From positions 908,501 through 972,500 of the forward strand of contig NC_064035.1 of assembly GCF_932526225.1 (NCBI RefSeq): a stretch of DNA of 64,000 nucleotides. Direction: 5' to 3'. Under the pieces are notes generated by a model. That model made no database searches. It was not told the origin of the DNA and saw only the letters and a list, made by a program, of their open reading frames with translations. This stretch comes from Nematostella vectensis (lineage: Eukaryota; Cnidaria; Anthozoa; Actiniaria; Edwardsiidae). The number at the start of each line of letters is the position of its first letter. The first letter of the stretch is position 1. The translations under genes and the position numbers were made by a program. Shown piece by piece: positions 11,801 through 22,400 of the stretch.

Positions 11801-14800
11801 CATGTGATAAAACAATGCTGAGAGTGTTAAAAAAACAAGCAGTAGTCATTTTGATGTAAATATTTCTCCTTTTTCTATTTTTCCGCAGGAATCATCAGGA
11901 ACTTCATATGCAAGGAAAGCTGAGGACTGTGTTAAGACTAATTTCTTTGGAATGCTTGATGTCTATAATTCGATGTATCCTCTTCTGAAAGAGCAGGCAA
12001 GGTGTCGGATTTTTACCCAGAATGTAAGAAAAAAGTTGAAAATTGAATGCCCCCTTTTGCCACTGCTGTGGCATGAATGATTCCTTAGCTTCAAACTGAC
12101 TTGTGATTTAAAAAAGACAGCTTTTTACTACAGAAAGTCGTTGTTAGAAGTTACTTAAGTTAATGGCTAATTTGCAGGAAAGCAGCTGCTTTACCTTTTT
12201 TAATGTTCTTTTTTAGGATTGTCAATGTGTCATCTACCATGGGCTCATTAAAAATAGTGCATCCATCCCTTGCGTTACAGTTCATATCACCAAAGCTTAC
12301 AGTAAGGCAATGTGTCAACCTGATGCAAGCATATATCAGGTATGAATAACATCACATAAGAACTGAATTTAGTCATTAAATCAAAATGATTTATAATCAA
12401 TCCAAGCCATGAACCTCTTAGGCTCGATTTTCAGCTCGTTTCTGTGAGCCCGCAGCATGTCCCCCCATCAACAGCTGGAAAACTGTTCTGGTCGTTTGTA
12501 TCGCGATTTAAAATTTATCAAATCAGGAAAGCACTGAGGGATAGTTCTCATGCGGAATATTGCTAACCATTAGCAAGATTCAAGTAAGAAGCTTGAAGTC
12601 ATGCATTTAACTCAACCACGTTTGAATCTGTGATCTTGCAATTCAGCATTTAGCTGCAAAGAGAGTGATTAGCTATTCTAATTTATTTATTTGTTTGTTT
12701 ATTTTATGAAGTCTCGAATCAGAAATCCCATGGATTATTAGCGTTAAAATGTTTCCGATTAAGAGGTTTGGTATACCCTGTCAATGGCTCTAAATTATCT
12801 TTTACACGGAAAGGATTGTTTAGCCTACAGGCTTCGGAAATTCGCCCGGGTTGAAAATAGGTATTCTATTCACATTTTGACACACAAGCGAGTGATCGCT
12901 AACATCTTGTTGGCACTCTTCTCTTACTTGATACAATTTTAGCAAGCTCAGCCAGGCTTTGAAATGCTGATTTTGCACAAAGTTCAATCTCTGTGTATTC
13001 TTTTGCCTTTTCGAATGTTAATGATGTTTTATTTAACGAATAGATGCAAGGAAGTTGCATAATATCAGAAGTGACATTGATCCAGCCGTTAGTGGGGACA
13101 AGCGAATGAATTATATATTTGTTAGATAACCCCGCAATTGTCTCTTAGCATGCCCCCTGACATCATAGTTATTTTATGTGGCCGAGGTGTTTGCTTTGTC
13201 TTCGTTTTACAAAGGGATGTGAAAAATGGAAGAGTAGCAGAAAATGGATGGCCTGTTGAAAAATTGAAAGTCCACAACCCAGGTAAAGTCTGTGGTAGCA
13301 ATGTCCATTGTATTATCCAGTGTCCAAGGTGTTACCCGGTGTCCAAGGTGTTACCCAGTGTCCAAGGTGTTACCCAATGTCCAAGGTGTTACCCAATGTC
13401 CAAGGTGTTACCCAGTGTCCAAGGTGTTACCCAATGTCCAAGGTGTTACCCGGTGTCCAAGGTGTTACCCAATGTCCAAGTTGTTACGCAGTGTCCAAGG
13501 TGTTACCCAGTGTCCAAGGTGTTACCCAGTGTCCAAGGTGTTACCCAGTGTTCAAGGTGTTACCCAGTGTCCAAGGTGTTACCCAGTGTCCAAGGTGTTA
13601 CCCAATGTCCAAGTTGTTACCCAGTGTCCAAGGTGTTACCTAGTGTCCAAGGTGTTACCCAGTGTCCAAGGTGTTACCCAATGTCCAAGTTGTTACCCAG
13701 TGTCCAAGGTGTTACCCAGTGTCCAAGGTGTTACCTAGTGTCCAAGGTGTTACCCAGTGTCCAAGGTGTTACCTAGTGTCCAAGGTGTTACCCAGTGTCC
13801 AAGGTGTTACCCAGTGTCCAAGGTGTTACCCAATGTCCAAGTTGTTACCCAGTGTCCAAGGTGTTACCCAGTATCCAAGGTGTTACCCAGTGTCCAAGGT
13901 GTTACCTAGTGTCCAAGGTGTTACCCAGTGTCCAAGGTGTTACCCTGTGTCTAAGGTGTTACCCAGTGTCCAAGGTGTTACCCAGTGTCGAAGGTGTTAC
14001 CCAATTCCTAAGGTGTTACTTAATCCGTGAGGTGTTACTCAGTTCCTATGGTTGCCCCCCGTTTACCTTAGCAAGATGTTATCACTGGTTAAGGTGCGTT
14101 GCCCATGGTCGAAAGTGTTTACAATTGCCTTAATTATCAACCAAAATCATCAAAAAGTGTGTTTTTTTTTTCAGAAAGGAATGGTATGATACGTAACACC
14201 TATCGTACGTAATAGTCGCATTTTACATAAATGTAACTGTACTAACATAGTAATATTTGTTTTTCTATAGCTTATTCTGTGTCAAAATTGGGAGTGACTG
14301 CCCTCACTTCTATTTTAGCTAGACAGTTGCAGGGAGATGGCCGAGAAGGCATTCTTGTAAATGCTGTAAGTCCAAGTAACTTATACTCTCCTGCTCAGAG
14401 CTTTTTGTGTCGCCTTTAAGAAAGAAAAACGAGCGACAGAGAAAACTCTGCGTAGGAGGGTAAGTGACTTATTCCATTAACAGGGTGTTGCATTTCAAAA
14501 AATCGATATATTTATTTACTCCTTATAAAGCAAGTGTTCTTACTTCTTTATTCAATGCTCAACGTCACTGACTACTACCTGTATTTACGAAAACGATGCG
14601 CAGGTCAGGGTTGTTACTAACAGCGAGAGTTGAGTTGAGTTGATATTACGAGGGAATAGAACATATGAAAATAGGTTTTTATGTCTAGCTACTGTGGTCC
14701 TGCTTCTTATCATAATCGAATCTCTTTTCGACCTAAATTCGTTATTTGTGACGATGGCCAAGTTAAAAAAATAATAATTTGAGATTGTTATATCACATGC

Positions 14801-16152
14801 TTAATTGTGTCTTAACGATGTTTTCGTTTGTTTCAGGTTTGTCCAGGCTGGTGTCGGACAGATATCGGTGGGCCATGTGCACCAAGGTCCGCAGACAAAG
14901 GTGAAGCACTATTTGCATCTAGCGACGCAATCCAGGGGAGGGTGAGGGGGTACTTATTATATGAAGGGCCTCGGGTTTATTAGTTTTAGTGTGTAGCGTA
15001 ATAATTTTGAAGTTTACGTCATTATTTCAATAAAAATTAAAAAAAATTTTCCCGAGTTTTTGCTGTGTACACTTTTCTGTGTACATAAATGCAGCAGGAT
15101 AGTATATCGGGAATACATTTCTCAACACAAAAAAATGTGTAATTATGACTGATAAATGTGTAATAATGACCGATAAATGTAAAAAATGACTGATGAATGT
15201 GTAATAATGACAGACAAATATGTAATAATTAGTGACAAAGAATGTTTTTACTTGTTTAGGGGCTAAAAGTTGTGGTCCAACTGACAAAGACTGTTTTTCA
15301 TTGTAGGGTGCTGAACGTGTGGTCCAACTGACAAAGACTGTTTTTCCTTGTTTAGGTGCTAATGGTTGACGTACAACTGACAAAGACTATTTTCCTTGTT
15401 TAGGTGCTGAAAGTGTGGTCCAACTGACAAATACTGTGTTTCCTTGTTGAGGTGCTAAACGTTGTGGTCCAAATGATGAAGACTGTTCTTCCTTGTTTAG
15501 GTGCTAAAAGTTGTGGTCCAACTGACAAAGACTGTTCTTCCTTGTTTAGGTGCTAAAAGTTGTTGTCCAACTGACAAGGACTGTGTTTCCTTGTTTAGGT
15601 GTTGAAAGTTGTGGTCCAACTGACAAAGACTGTGTTTCCTTGTTTGGGTGCTAAAAGTTGTGGTCCAACTAATGAAGACTGTTTTTCCTTGTTTAGGCGC
15701 TAAAAGTTGTGGACCAACTGACAAAGACTGTGTTTCCTTGTTTAGGCGCTGAAAGTGTGGTCCAACTGACAAAGACTGTTTTTCCTTGTTTAGGTGCTGA
15801 AAGTGTGGTCCAACTGACAAAAACTGTTTTTTCTTATTCGGCTGCTGAACGTGTGGTCCAATTGACGAAGACTGTTTTTCCTTGTTTAGGTGATGAAAGT
15901 GTGGTCCAACTGACAAAAACTCTTTTTTCTTATTCGGGTGCTAAACGTGTGGTCCAATTGACGAAGACTTTTTTTCCTTTTTTAGGTGCTGAAAGTGTGG
16001 TCCAACTGGCTTTGCTACCTCAAGGCACTAGTAACCCAAACGGACAACTTGTTGTCAATAGTGACGTCACACCATGGAAGGAAGGTAATTCAAAGAAGAA
16101 AAATGACTTAAAAAGCCCATTGTCACCAGTTCACTTCTGGTCCATTACGTAA
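8868..16152 (+). CDS. CBR1: Carbonyl reductase [NADPH]-like short-chain dehydrogenase, nine exons
   Basis: A classical SDR reducing carbonyl compounds with NADPH, probably cytosolic. Exons: 8868-8885, 10430-10511, 11301-11476, 11889-12001, 12217-12339, 13215-13282, 14271-14365, 14837-14900, 15986-16152 (906 nt, 301 aa; human CBR1 is 277). All junctions are GT-AG and keep frame. Motifs in order: Rossmann TGGNRGIG at residues 8-15, NNAG after DILV (about 87-90), VNVSS with the catalytic Ser (about 132-136), YSVSK with catalytic Tyr/Lys (about 195-199), then NA.VCPGW.RTD and a C-terminal ES.VQLALLP. The start ATG gives MTRVAL, as expected for this family. The last exon is read to a TAA at 16150-16152; a possible donor at 16084 would make the C terminus differ. 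Introns 1, 2, 6 and 8 contain minisatellites, two of which abut splice acceptors. It could be CBR3-like rather than a strict CBR1 orthologue. Confidence 0.88.
9171..9860 (+). repeat. 30-bp minisatellite, about 23 copies (CBR intron 1)
   Basis: Unit AGACATAAAGAACATGTGAG followed by GGGACGGGAT, highly uniform with single-base variants. Because 30 is a multiple of three and the unit lacks stops in several frames, long open frames run through it on both strands (250 and 244 codons). They have no ATG context or splice support and are best explained as by-products of the repeat. Confidence 0.95.
11128..11300 (+). repeat. 57-bp triplication ending at the CBR exon 3 acceptor
   Basis: Three tandem copies of a 57-bp unit starting CCCCCACTATGAGATGTC and ending ATATCATGTGGTATTAG. 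The last copy's TTAG (11297-11300) is the 3' splice site of exon 3. The first copy keeps the AG (11185-11186); in the second it is mutated (TTTTAC). Confidence 0.9.
13310..14040 (+). repeat. 19-bp minisatellite, about 37 copies (CBR intron 6)
   Basis: Unit GTGTCCAAGGTGTTACCCA with sparse substitutions (AATGTCC, AAGTTGTT, TAGTGTCC). The array starts about 27 nt after the exon 6 donor and decays into degenerate copies by about 14040. Overlapping open frames in all three forward frames follow from 19 not being a multiple of three; none is a gene. Confidence 0.95.
15240..15985 (+). repeat. 48-bp minisatellite made of copies of the CBR exon 9 splice acceptor
   Basis: About 15 copies of a 47-49-bp unit. 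Each contains a T-rich tract, TTTAG and GTGCTGAAAGTGTGGTCCAA plus CTG. The same stretch forms the true 3' splice site and the first 23 nt of exon 9 at 15986. In the last five units the spacing is exactly 48 bp; intact AGs occur at 15745, 15793 and 15889, while units between have lost the AG (ATTCGG). The frame of exon 9 is open back to 15709. Confidence 0.92.
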
Positions 16153-16339
16153 CAATCTTCGATGATTTTTTAACGAATCAAAGGGCTCTGTGAGCCAACT
16201 CGTGAATGCAAATTTGTTTTTCTAGTTATTTTCTTGTGTGCATAAAACATATACAGGATGAATTTTGAACAAAGGATGAACACATCCAAGATGCTGGGAG
16301 TACATAACAATGTCCTTTCTTTTCGATGTGATGAAACAC

Positions 16340-16497
16340 CAAGAACAGTTTGATTATGTATTATTATCATAAAAAATAAAAATAAAAAACAATAAAAAAT
16401 AAAATAACAATTAGACGTCACAAGTAGGGATCGAACCTCCGGTCTCTGACGTCTTAGACAAGCGACAGAACCACTATACCACCGAGGCATTGCCGAA
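16340..16497 (-). mobile_element. tRNA-derived SINE downstream of CBR
   Basis: On the minus strand it starts GCCTCGGTGGTATAGTGG (pol III A-box-like TGGTATAGTGG, about 16479-16489), then a B box GGTTCGATCCC (about 16427-16437), and ends in an A/T-rich tail (16370-16410). A functional tRNA is unlikely: the acceptor arm cannot close and the T stem has a mismatch. It lies about 190 bp past the CBR stop, in antisense, so its tail gives the CBR transcript several AATAAA hexamers. Confidence 0.75.
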
Positions 16498-17130
16498 GTA
16501 ACCTCTGAGTAAAATTAGTTTTTATCCTATTTGGTATCTCACCGTTCGAACTGCTTTTGCTAGCATGTCAAATTTCGCCCTATTCTCTCCGGAAACAGAA
16601 GTTAAATACCCGACATAATGAATCAAGCTACAGTCGTATGTATTTTAACCATGTCAACATTCTAGAAATTCGCAAAATCGTTATTGAACGTTTCTTGATA
16701 AATAAGCGTGTTTGAACGAGTTTTGTTTGATATTTCGCACTTAAGAATTATGAAAAAAACAACTTATGAAAGTCCATACTATTTTTCTTGACCTGCAAAC
16801 AGAGGCTTTCTTTTATTACCCTGCAAAGAAAGGCCCTGCTAACAGAGGCTTTTCCCTTGTGTTTCTCTGACTTTAAAAGTCGTAGCTTTGGCTATCCGCT
16901 CTTTCAGCACAAAATCACTTTTTCAGCACAAATTCAAACAAATAACGCGAAAACCCAGAGACGCGAATCTTCAAGTACTAGAAGAAGGAGAATTAAAAGC
17001 TTTGCTAGCATTTTACTTGTTTTGTAAACTAGCAACTTGAATTGGACTGAGCCGTAGAAGATCGATTGACGTCAGTGACGAAGGCGCATGCGCACCTCAA
17101 CCCACATCGAAGACTTTTCTGTAAAAACTA

Positions 17131-17662
17131 GCTTTAACACGAAGGTTCGCTATAAAAGGGGAAGCTCCTCCCACCCCCGGGCTCGAATTTGCAATAATAA
17201 TCAGAACACTGCAAGGTTAGCAGTCACAAATTATAAGCCTTCTGTAAAATTGCTTTCTCTGAGCGTCAGTAGGCTGGAATAAAACTATTTTTGCACAGGT
17301 AACAAGACAGTTGTGTTAAGATATTGTTAAATTAGGTATTTGCTGTCCACTCACGTTTTGGGTGCAAAATTTTAAATTTTGCGCTATCAATAATCAAGCG
17401 CACCTGCATAAATGTGATGAAAATGCTCGTATTTTAGAGCGCACACAGCTTGGTATCATTTTACGATAGATAGAAACATTTTTAGATGGACATCTCTAGG
17501 AATGATATTTATTTTGGCTAGAATATGAAATTTGAATTTAGCGCTCAGAGCAATTGTCCTGACATATTGACTGCTCATTGACGGCTGATTGATAACTGAT
17601 TGTTCTTGAGCCCGGTGGTGGGAGGAGCTTTCCCTTTTATAGCAGAACCTCGTGTTTAAAGC
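17131..17662. mobile_element. Inverted-repeat element carrying dispersed repeat copy B
   Basis: Arms of about 57 bp at 17131-17187 and 17606-17662 are imperfect inverted repeats: left GCTTTAACACGAAGGTTCGC then TATAAAAGGGGAAGCTCCTC; right is the complement with a few changes. Between them lies copy B of the dispersed repeat (17302-17605). Both arms contain TATAAAAGGG, which looks like a TATA box. No transposase and no clear target duplication. Probably a non-autonomous DNA element. Confidence 0.65.
17302..17605 (+). repeat. Dispersed repeat, copy B
   Basis: Diverged second copy of the repeat at 833-1170, same orientation. Its right end (ATTGATAACTGATTGTTC) abuts the right inverted arm of the element at 17131-17662. 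Confidence 0.7.
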
Positions 17663-19405
17663 GGTCACAGGTCGGTAACAAGGCTCTTTTATAGTACTAA
17701 GCTTTAACCGGAAGTTGGTCACCGGAAGTTTACAGGAAGATCTAAAAATTGCTGTGTTGCGGGAGCACAGAAAGACCACAAAAAGTTTACGGATGATCGA
17801 TCCAACGATCCGACGATCGAGTGACACAGAAGTCCCTCCAATAACTCGTAAATGCTTTGCAAGCATTCACGAGTTAAAAACGCGAAAAAAATTCAAAATT
17901 ATAAAAGTAGTGTGTCTTTTGAAGTTTGTTCGAGGATATGACTGATAGTTTAGAGCGAATGGCCTGGTTAATAGCGCGGATTTTAATTCTAAATCTTTTG
18001 TCGGTTAAGGGTCCGTCGACCCTCCAGAAGTAAACTGGTGACAGTGCGGCTTAAAGGGGCCGTTACTCTCTACCCCAAACGACATTTGTATTGTTCTGCA
18101 TTAACAGGCTGATAGGAAAAACTTACAAATTGTATCTTAATATGGATTATTCTTTCACGGTTCAAAGACAGGCCAGGGGGGGGGGGGGGGGTGCGGACCC
18201 CCTCTTTTCTGAGAGTATTTTAACGTGAGCTTTACATTAATAAATTGATTGCTTGAAAGAAGACGATACTATACATTTTTACTCTTATATTCGTTTAAAC
18301 GGTACTCTATAACAAACCCATACCCCCCACGAAACCACCACGTCCCAACACTCTACTCCTCCCCCCCCCCCCCCCCCCCCCCCGTCCCGTCCTTCCCCCA
18401 CTTTTAGGACAACTCCGCCGCCCCTCCGCCGCCCCTGAGCGTCACTAGACAAGAGAAGTCTGGAGGCTCTTGTACCCAGGATAGTTCTACTAACGAATAC
18501 CTTGACCGTTACAAATCCTTACAAAAACTTGCTACAGTGTATGCTGATTTTAGAAGAATAAATCATAAAGAAAATCATGAAGAAGAAATCATGTTCGTAA
18601 AATCAGGGAAGTGTAAGTGGTAAAATCGAGGTATCGATACCAAAAAGTTCTCAAATTTGTGATATTAGGGCGAATTAAATTCTGTCCTATCGTCATAGAA
18701 CTGTAAAATTGGAGTTCCACTGATTGTATTACGAAATTTAAATAACGCACTGAGCTCGGCAATGACATATCACCTCTCTGTCACTTAATGTAGTTGTCGC
18801 ACAGCTTTATAGATTTTTTTTTTCAGAGTTATGTTTTTTTCCATAAATCATTGCTGGCAGTTTTATAAACTTTGAGAGTTTTTGAACTTTGAAAAGTGTC
18901 ATTGGCTGTACGCGCTAAAGATACATGCCGTCTCACTTCACTTCTCCTTATTAGCTGTCATAATGAGACAGAAAGGCTAATTTTATTGCGGGGTACTTTA
19001 AGTGTTTGCGTATGGCTCTTGTTGTGTACGCAGTGTGAGTTCAGACAATGACCTCATCATAAAACTGGCATTTCTCATTGAAAATTGGGCACGAATTTAG
19101 ACGGATGTCGGGTGTATAATTCAAGGCGTCTTTGTAATTGACATTCCCTTTTTATGCAAACCGTGTCCCTGCATCGATTCACGAAAACAATAAGCCTGGA
19201 AAAGCTCAATAACGAAAGTGCAAGTGCTCGTTTTGTTGGCTGACAAAGAGACTCGTTGAAAGCATTGACTATTGTGCCTAGCAGAAATAAGTCCTCGCAT
19301 TAGAGTAACCTCTTTATTATTAGAGAAGGCCGTTATATGTGCTAGTAATGATTAGAAAGGGATCTTTTTAGGATCGTATCGCTTGCATGATCATTGTGTT
19401 TTGCT
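17663..19405. other. Region upstream of C2orf69-like gene; homopolymer G and C tracts
   Basis: No gene recognised. A 16-nt G run (18176-18191) and a 23-nt C run (18361-18383) lie 170 bp apart. The outer ends read CAGGGGGG on the left and, on the other strand of the right side, CAGGGGCGGCGGAGGGGCGG (near 18420-18440), so they may be the ends of a MITE. The C2orf69 promoter should be in the last few hundred bases; no site is assignable. Confidence 0.45.
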
Positions 19406-22400
19406 ATGGACAAAACAGTTGTGCTACGAGGTGTACAAGGCTACGATGGTAGAAAGAACGACCTGGTGTTTTGTGGCTGCGAGGGACAACAACATGTTGT
19501 GTTTTTCCCAGGCGACGTGCAGGTTAGTTCGGCTACGTTCATCCTTATTACCTTAGGCACAATGAAAGTGAATTTGAGTTTTGATGTTTTTATTTAGTTA
19601 ATTTAAAGGTTTTTTTAGAGCCGGGTTGTGAGTTTATGTGGTAATAAAACCATTGTTTTGTAACTGATACTGAAGTGGTTCTAAGTGATGTATCGATTAT
19701 TTGGCTTCTATTTCGTTCGCGTGGTTTCTTTTTACCAAACCTCGTAGAATAAACCTGTTTAAGGAGCTCGTGTGTATGTAAACAACTAGTAAACGGTTTT
19801 GAATTGTCTCTAAACACGGAATGAGTTGTGTCAATACAAACACAAACACGCAATTATTTAAAAGATCGTTCTTCATCTTACTAGAAACATCCGTATGCCT
19901 TTTTGTGTGATTTTATTTTACTTAACATGCCAAAGTTATGATCTGAAATGCTGTCCCAACAATATCATTTTTAAAGAGTTTTTTTATTTTCAAGATAATA
20001 TGATAATTTTTTTGTGTCAGCCATTGTCAAACTATGAATATGACAAGCTTTTGCTTAGTGTCAGCGCTATGGTAGTATGCTAATCAGACTAGCCGGCTCC
20101 GTGCCTATCTAGCCGGCTCCGTGTTTATCTAGCCGGCTCTGTGCTTATCTAGCCGGCTCCGTGCTTATCTAGCCGGCTCCGTGCATATCTAGCCGCCTAG
20201 TAAAGCTGGCTCTGTGCTTATCTAGCCGGCTCCGTGCATATCTAGCCGGCTCCGTGCATATCTAGCCGGCTCCGTGCTTATCTAGCCGGCTCCGTGCATA
20301 TCTAGCCGGCTCCGTGCTTATCTAGCCGGCTCCGTGCATATCTAGCCGGCTCCGTGCATAGCTAGCCGGCTCCGTGCTTATCTAGCCGGCTCCGTGCTTA
20401 TCTAGCCGGCTCCGTGCTTACCTAGCCAGCTCCGTGCTTATCTAGCCGGCTCCGTGCTTATCTAGCCGGCTCCGTGCTTATCTAGCCAGCTCCGTGCTTA
20501 TCTAGCCGGCTCCGTGCTTATCTAGCCAGCTCCGTGCTTATCTAGCCGGCTCCGTGCTTATCTAGCCAGCTCCGTGCTTATCTAGCCGGCTCCGTGCATA
20601 TCTAGCCGGCTCCGTGCTTATCTAGCCAGCTCCGTTCTTATCTAGCCAGCTCCGTGCTTATCTAGCCAGCTCTGTGCTTATCTAGCTGGCTCCGTGCTTA
20701 TCTAGCCGGCTCCGTGCTTATCTAGCCGGCTCCGTGCTTATCTAGCCGGCTCCGTGCTTATCTAGCCGGCTCCGTGCTTATCTAGCCGCCTCCGTGCTTA
20801 TCTAGCCGGCTCCGTGCTTATCTAGCTGGCTCCGTGCTTATCTAGCCGGCTCCGTGCATATCTAGCCGGCTCCGTGCATATCTAGCCGGCTCCGTGCTTA
20901 TCTAGCTGGCTCCGTGCTTATCTAGCCGGCTCCGTGCTTATCTAGCTGCCTCCGTGCTTATCTAGCCAGCTCCGTGCTTATCTAGCCGGCTCCGTGCATA
21001 TCTAGCCGCCTAGTAAAGCTGGCTCTGTGCTTATCTAGCCGGCTCCGTGCTTATCTAGCTGCCTCCGTGCTTATCTAGCCGGCTCCGTGCTTATCTAGCC
21101 GGATCCGTGCTTATCTAGCCGGCTCCGTGCTTATCTAGCCGGCTCCGTGCTTATCTAGCCAGCTCCGTGCTTATCTAGCCGGCTCCGTGCATATCTAGCC
21201 GGCTAGTAAAGCTGGCTCTGTGCTTATCTAGCCGGCTCCGTGCTTATCTAGCTGCCTCCGTGCTTATCTAGCCGGCTCCGTACTTATCTAGCCGGCTCCG
21301 TGCTTATCTAGCCGGCTCCGTGCTTATCTAGCCGGCTCTGTGCTTATCTAGCCGGCTCCGTGCTTATCTAGCTGCCTCCGTGCTTATCTAGCCCGCTCCG
21401 TGCTTATCTAGCCGGCTCCGTGCATATCTAGCCGGCTCCGTGCTTATCTAGCCAGCTCCATGCTTATCTAGCTGCCTCCGTGCTTATCTAGCCGGCTCCG
21501 TGCATATCTAGCCGGCTCCGTGCTTATCTAGCCAGCTCCGTGCTTATCTAGCCAGCTCCGTTCTTATCTAGCCAGCTCCGTGCTTATCTAGCCAGCTCTG
21601 TGCTTATCTAGCCGGCTCCGTGCTTATCTAGCTGCCTCCGTGCTTATCTAGCCGGCTCCGTGCTTATCTAGCCGGCTCCGTGCTTATCTAGCCAGCTCCG
21701 TTCTTATCTAGCCAGCTCCGTGCTTATCTAGCCAGCTCTGTGCTTATCTAGCCGGCTCCGTGCTTATCTAGCTGCCTCCGTGCTTATCTAGCCGGCTCCG
21801 TGCTTATCTAGCCGGCTCCGTGCTTATCTAGCTGCCTCCGTGCTTATCTAGCCGGCTCCGTGCCTATCTAGCCGGCTCCGTGCTTATCTAGCCGGCTCCG
21901 TGCTTATCTAGCCGGCTCCGTGCTTATCTAGCCGGCTCTGTGCTTATCTAGCCGGCTCTGTGCTTATCTAGCCGGCTCTGTGCTTATCTAGCCGGCTCCG
22001 TGCTTATCTAGCCGGCTCCGTGCTTATCTAGCCGGCTCCGTGCTTATCTAGCCGGCTCCATGCTTATCTAGCCAGCACTGTGCTTATCTAGCTGCCTCCG
22101 TGCTTATCTAGCCGGCTCTGTGCTTATCTAGCCGGCTCCGTGCTTATCTAGCCGGCTCCATGCTTATCTAGCCGGCTCCGTGCTTATCTAGCAGGCTCCG
22201 TGCTTATCTAGCCGGCTCCGTGCTTATCTAGCCGGCTCCGTGCTTATCTAGCCGGCTCCGTGCTTATCTAGCAGGCTCCGTGCTTATCTAGCCGGCTCCG
22301 TGCTTATCTAGCCGGCTCCGTGCTTATCTAGCAGGCTCCGTGCTTATCTAGCCGGCTCCGTGCTTATCTAGCCAGCACTGTGCTTATCTAGCTGCCTCCG

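Noticed and set aside
13138-14133. Several forward open frames with Cys/Val/Pro-rich repeats
   Set aside because: They come from the 19-bp array in CBR intron 6; all three frames are open for the same reason.
16420-16497. A functional tRNA gene on the minus strand
   Set aside because: A and B boxes are present, but the acceptor arm does not pair and an A/T-rich tail follows, so it is a SINE.
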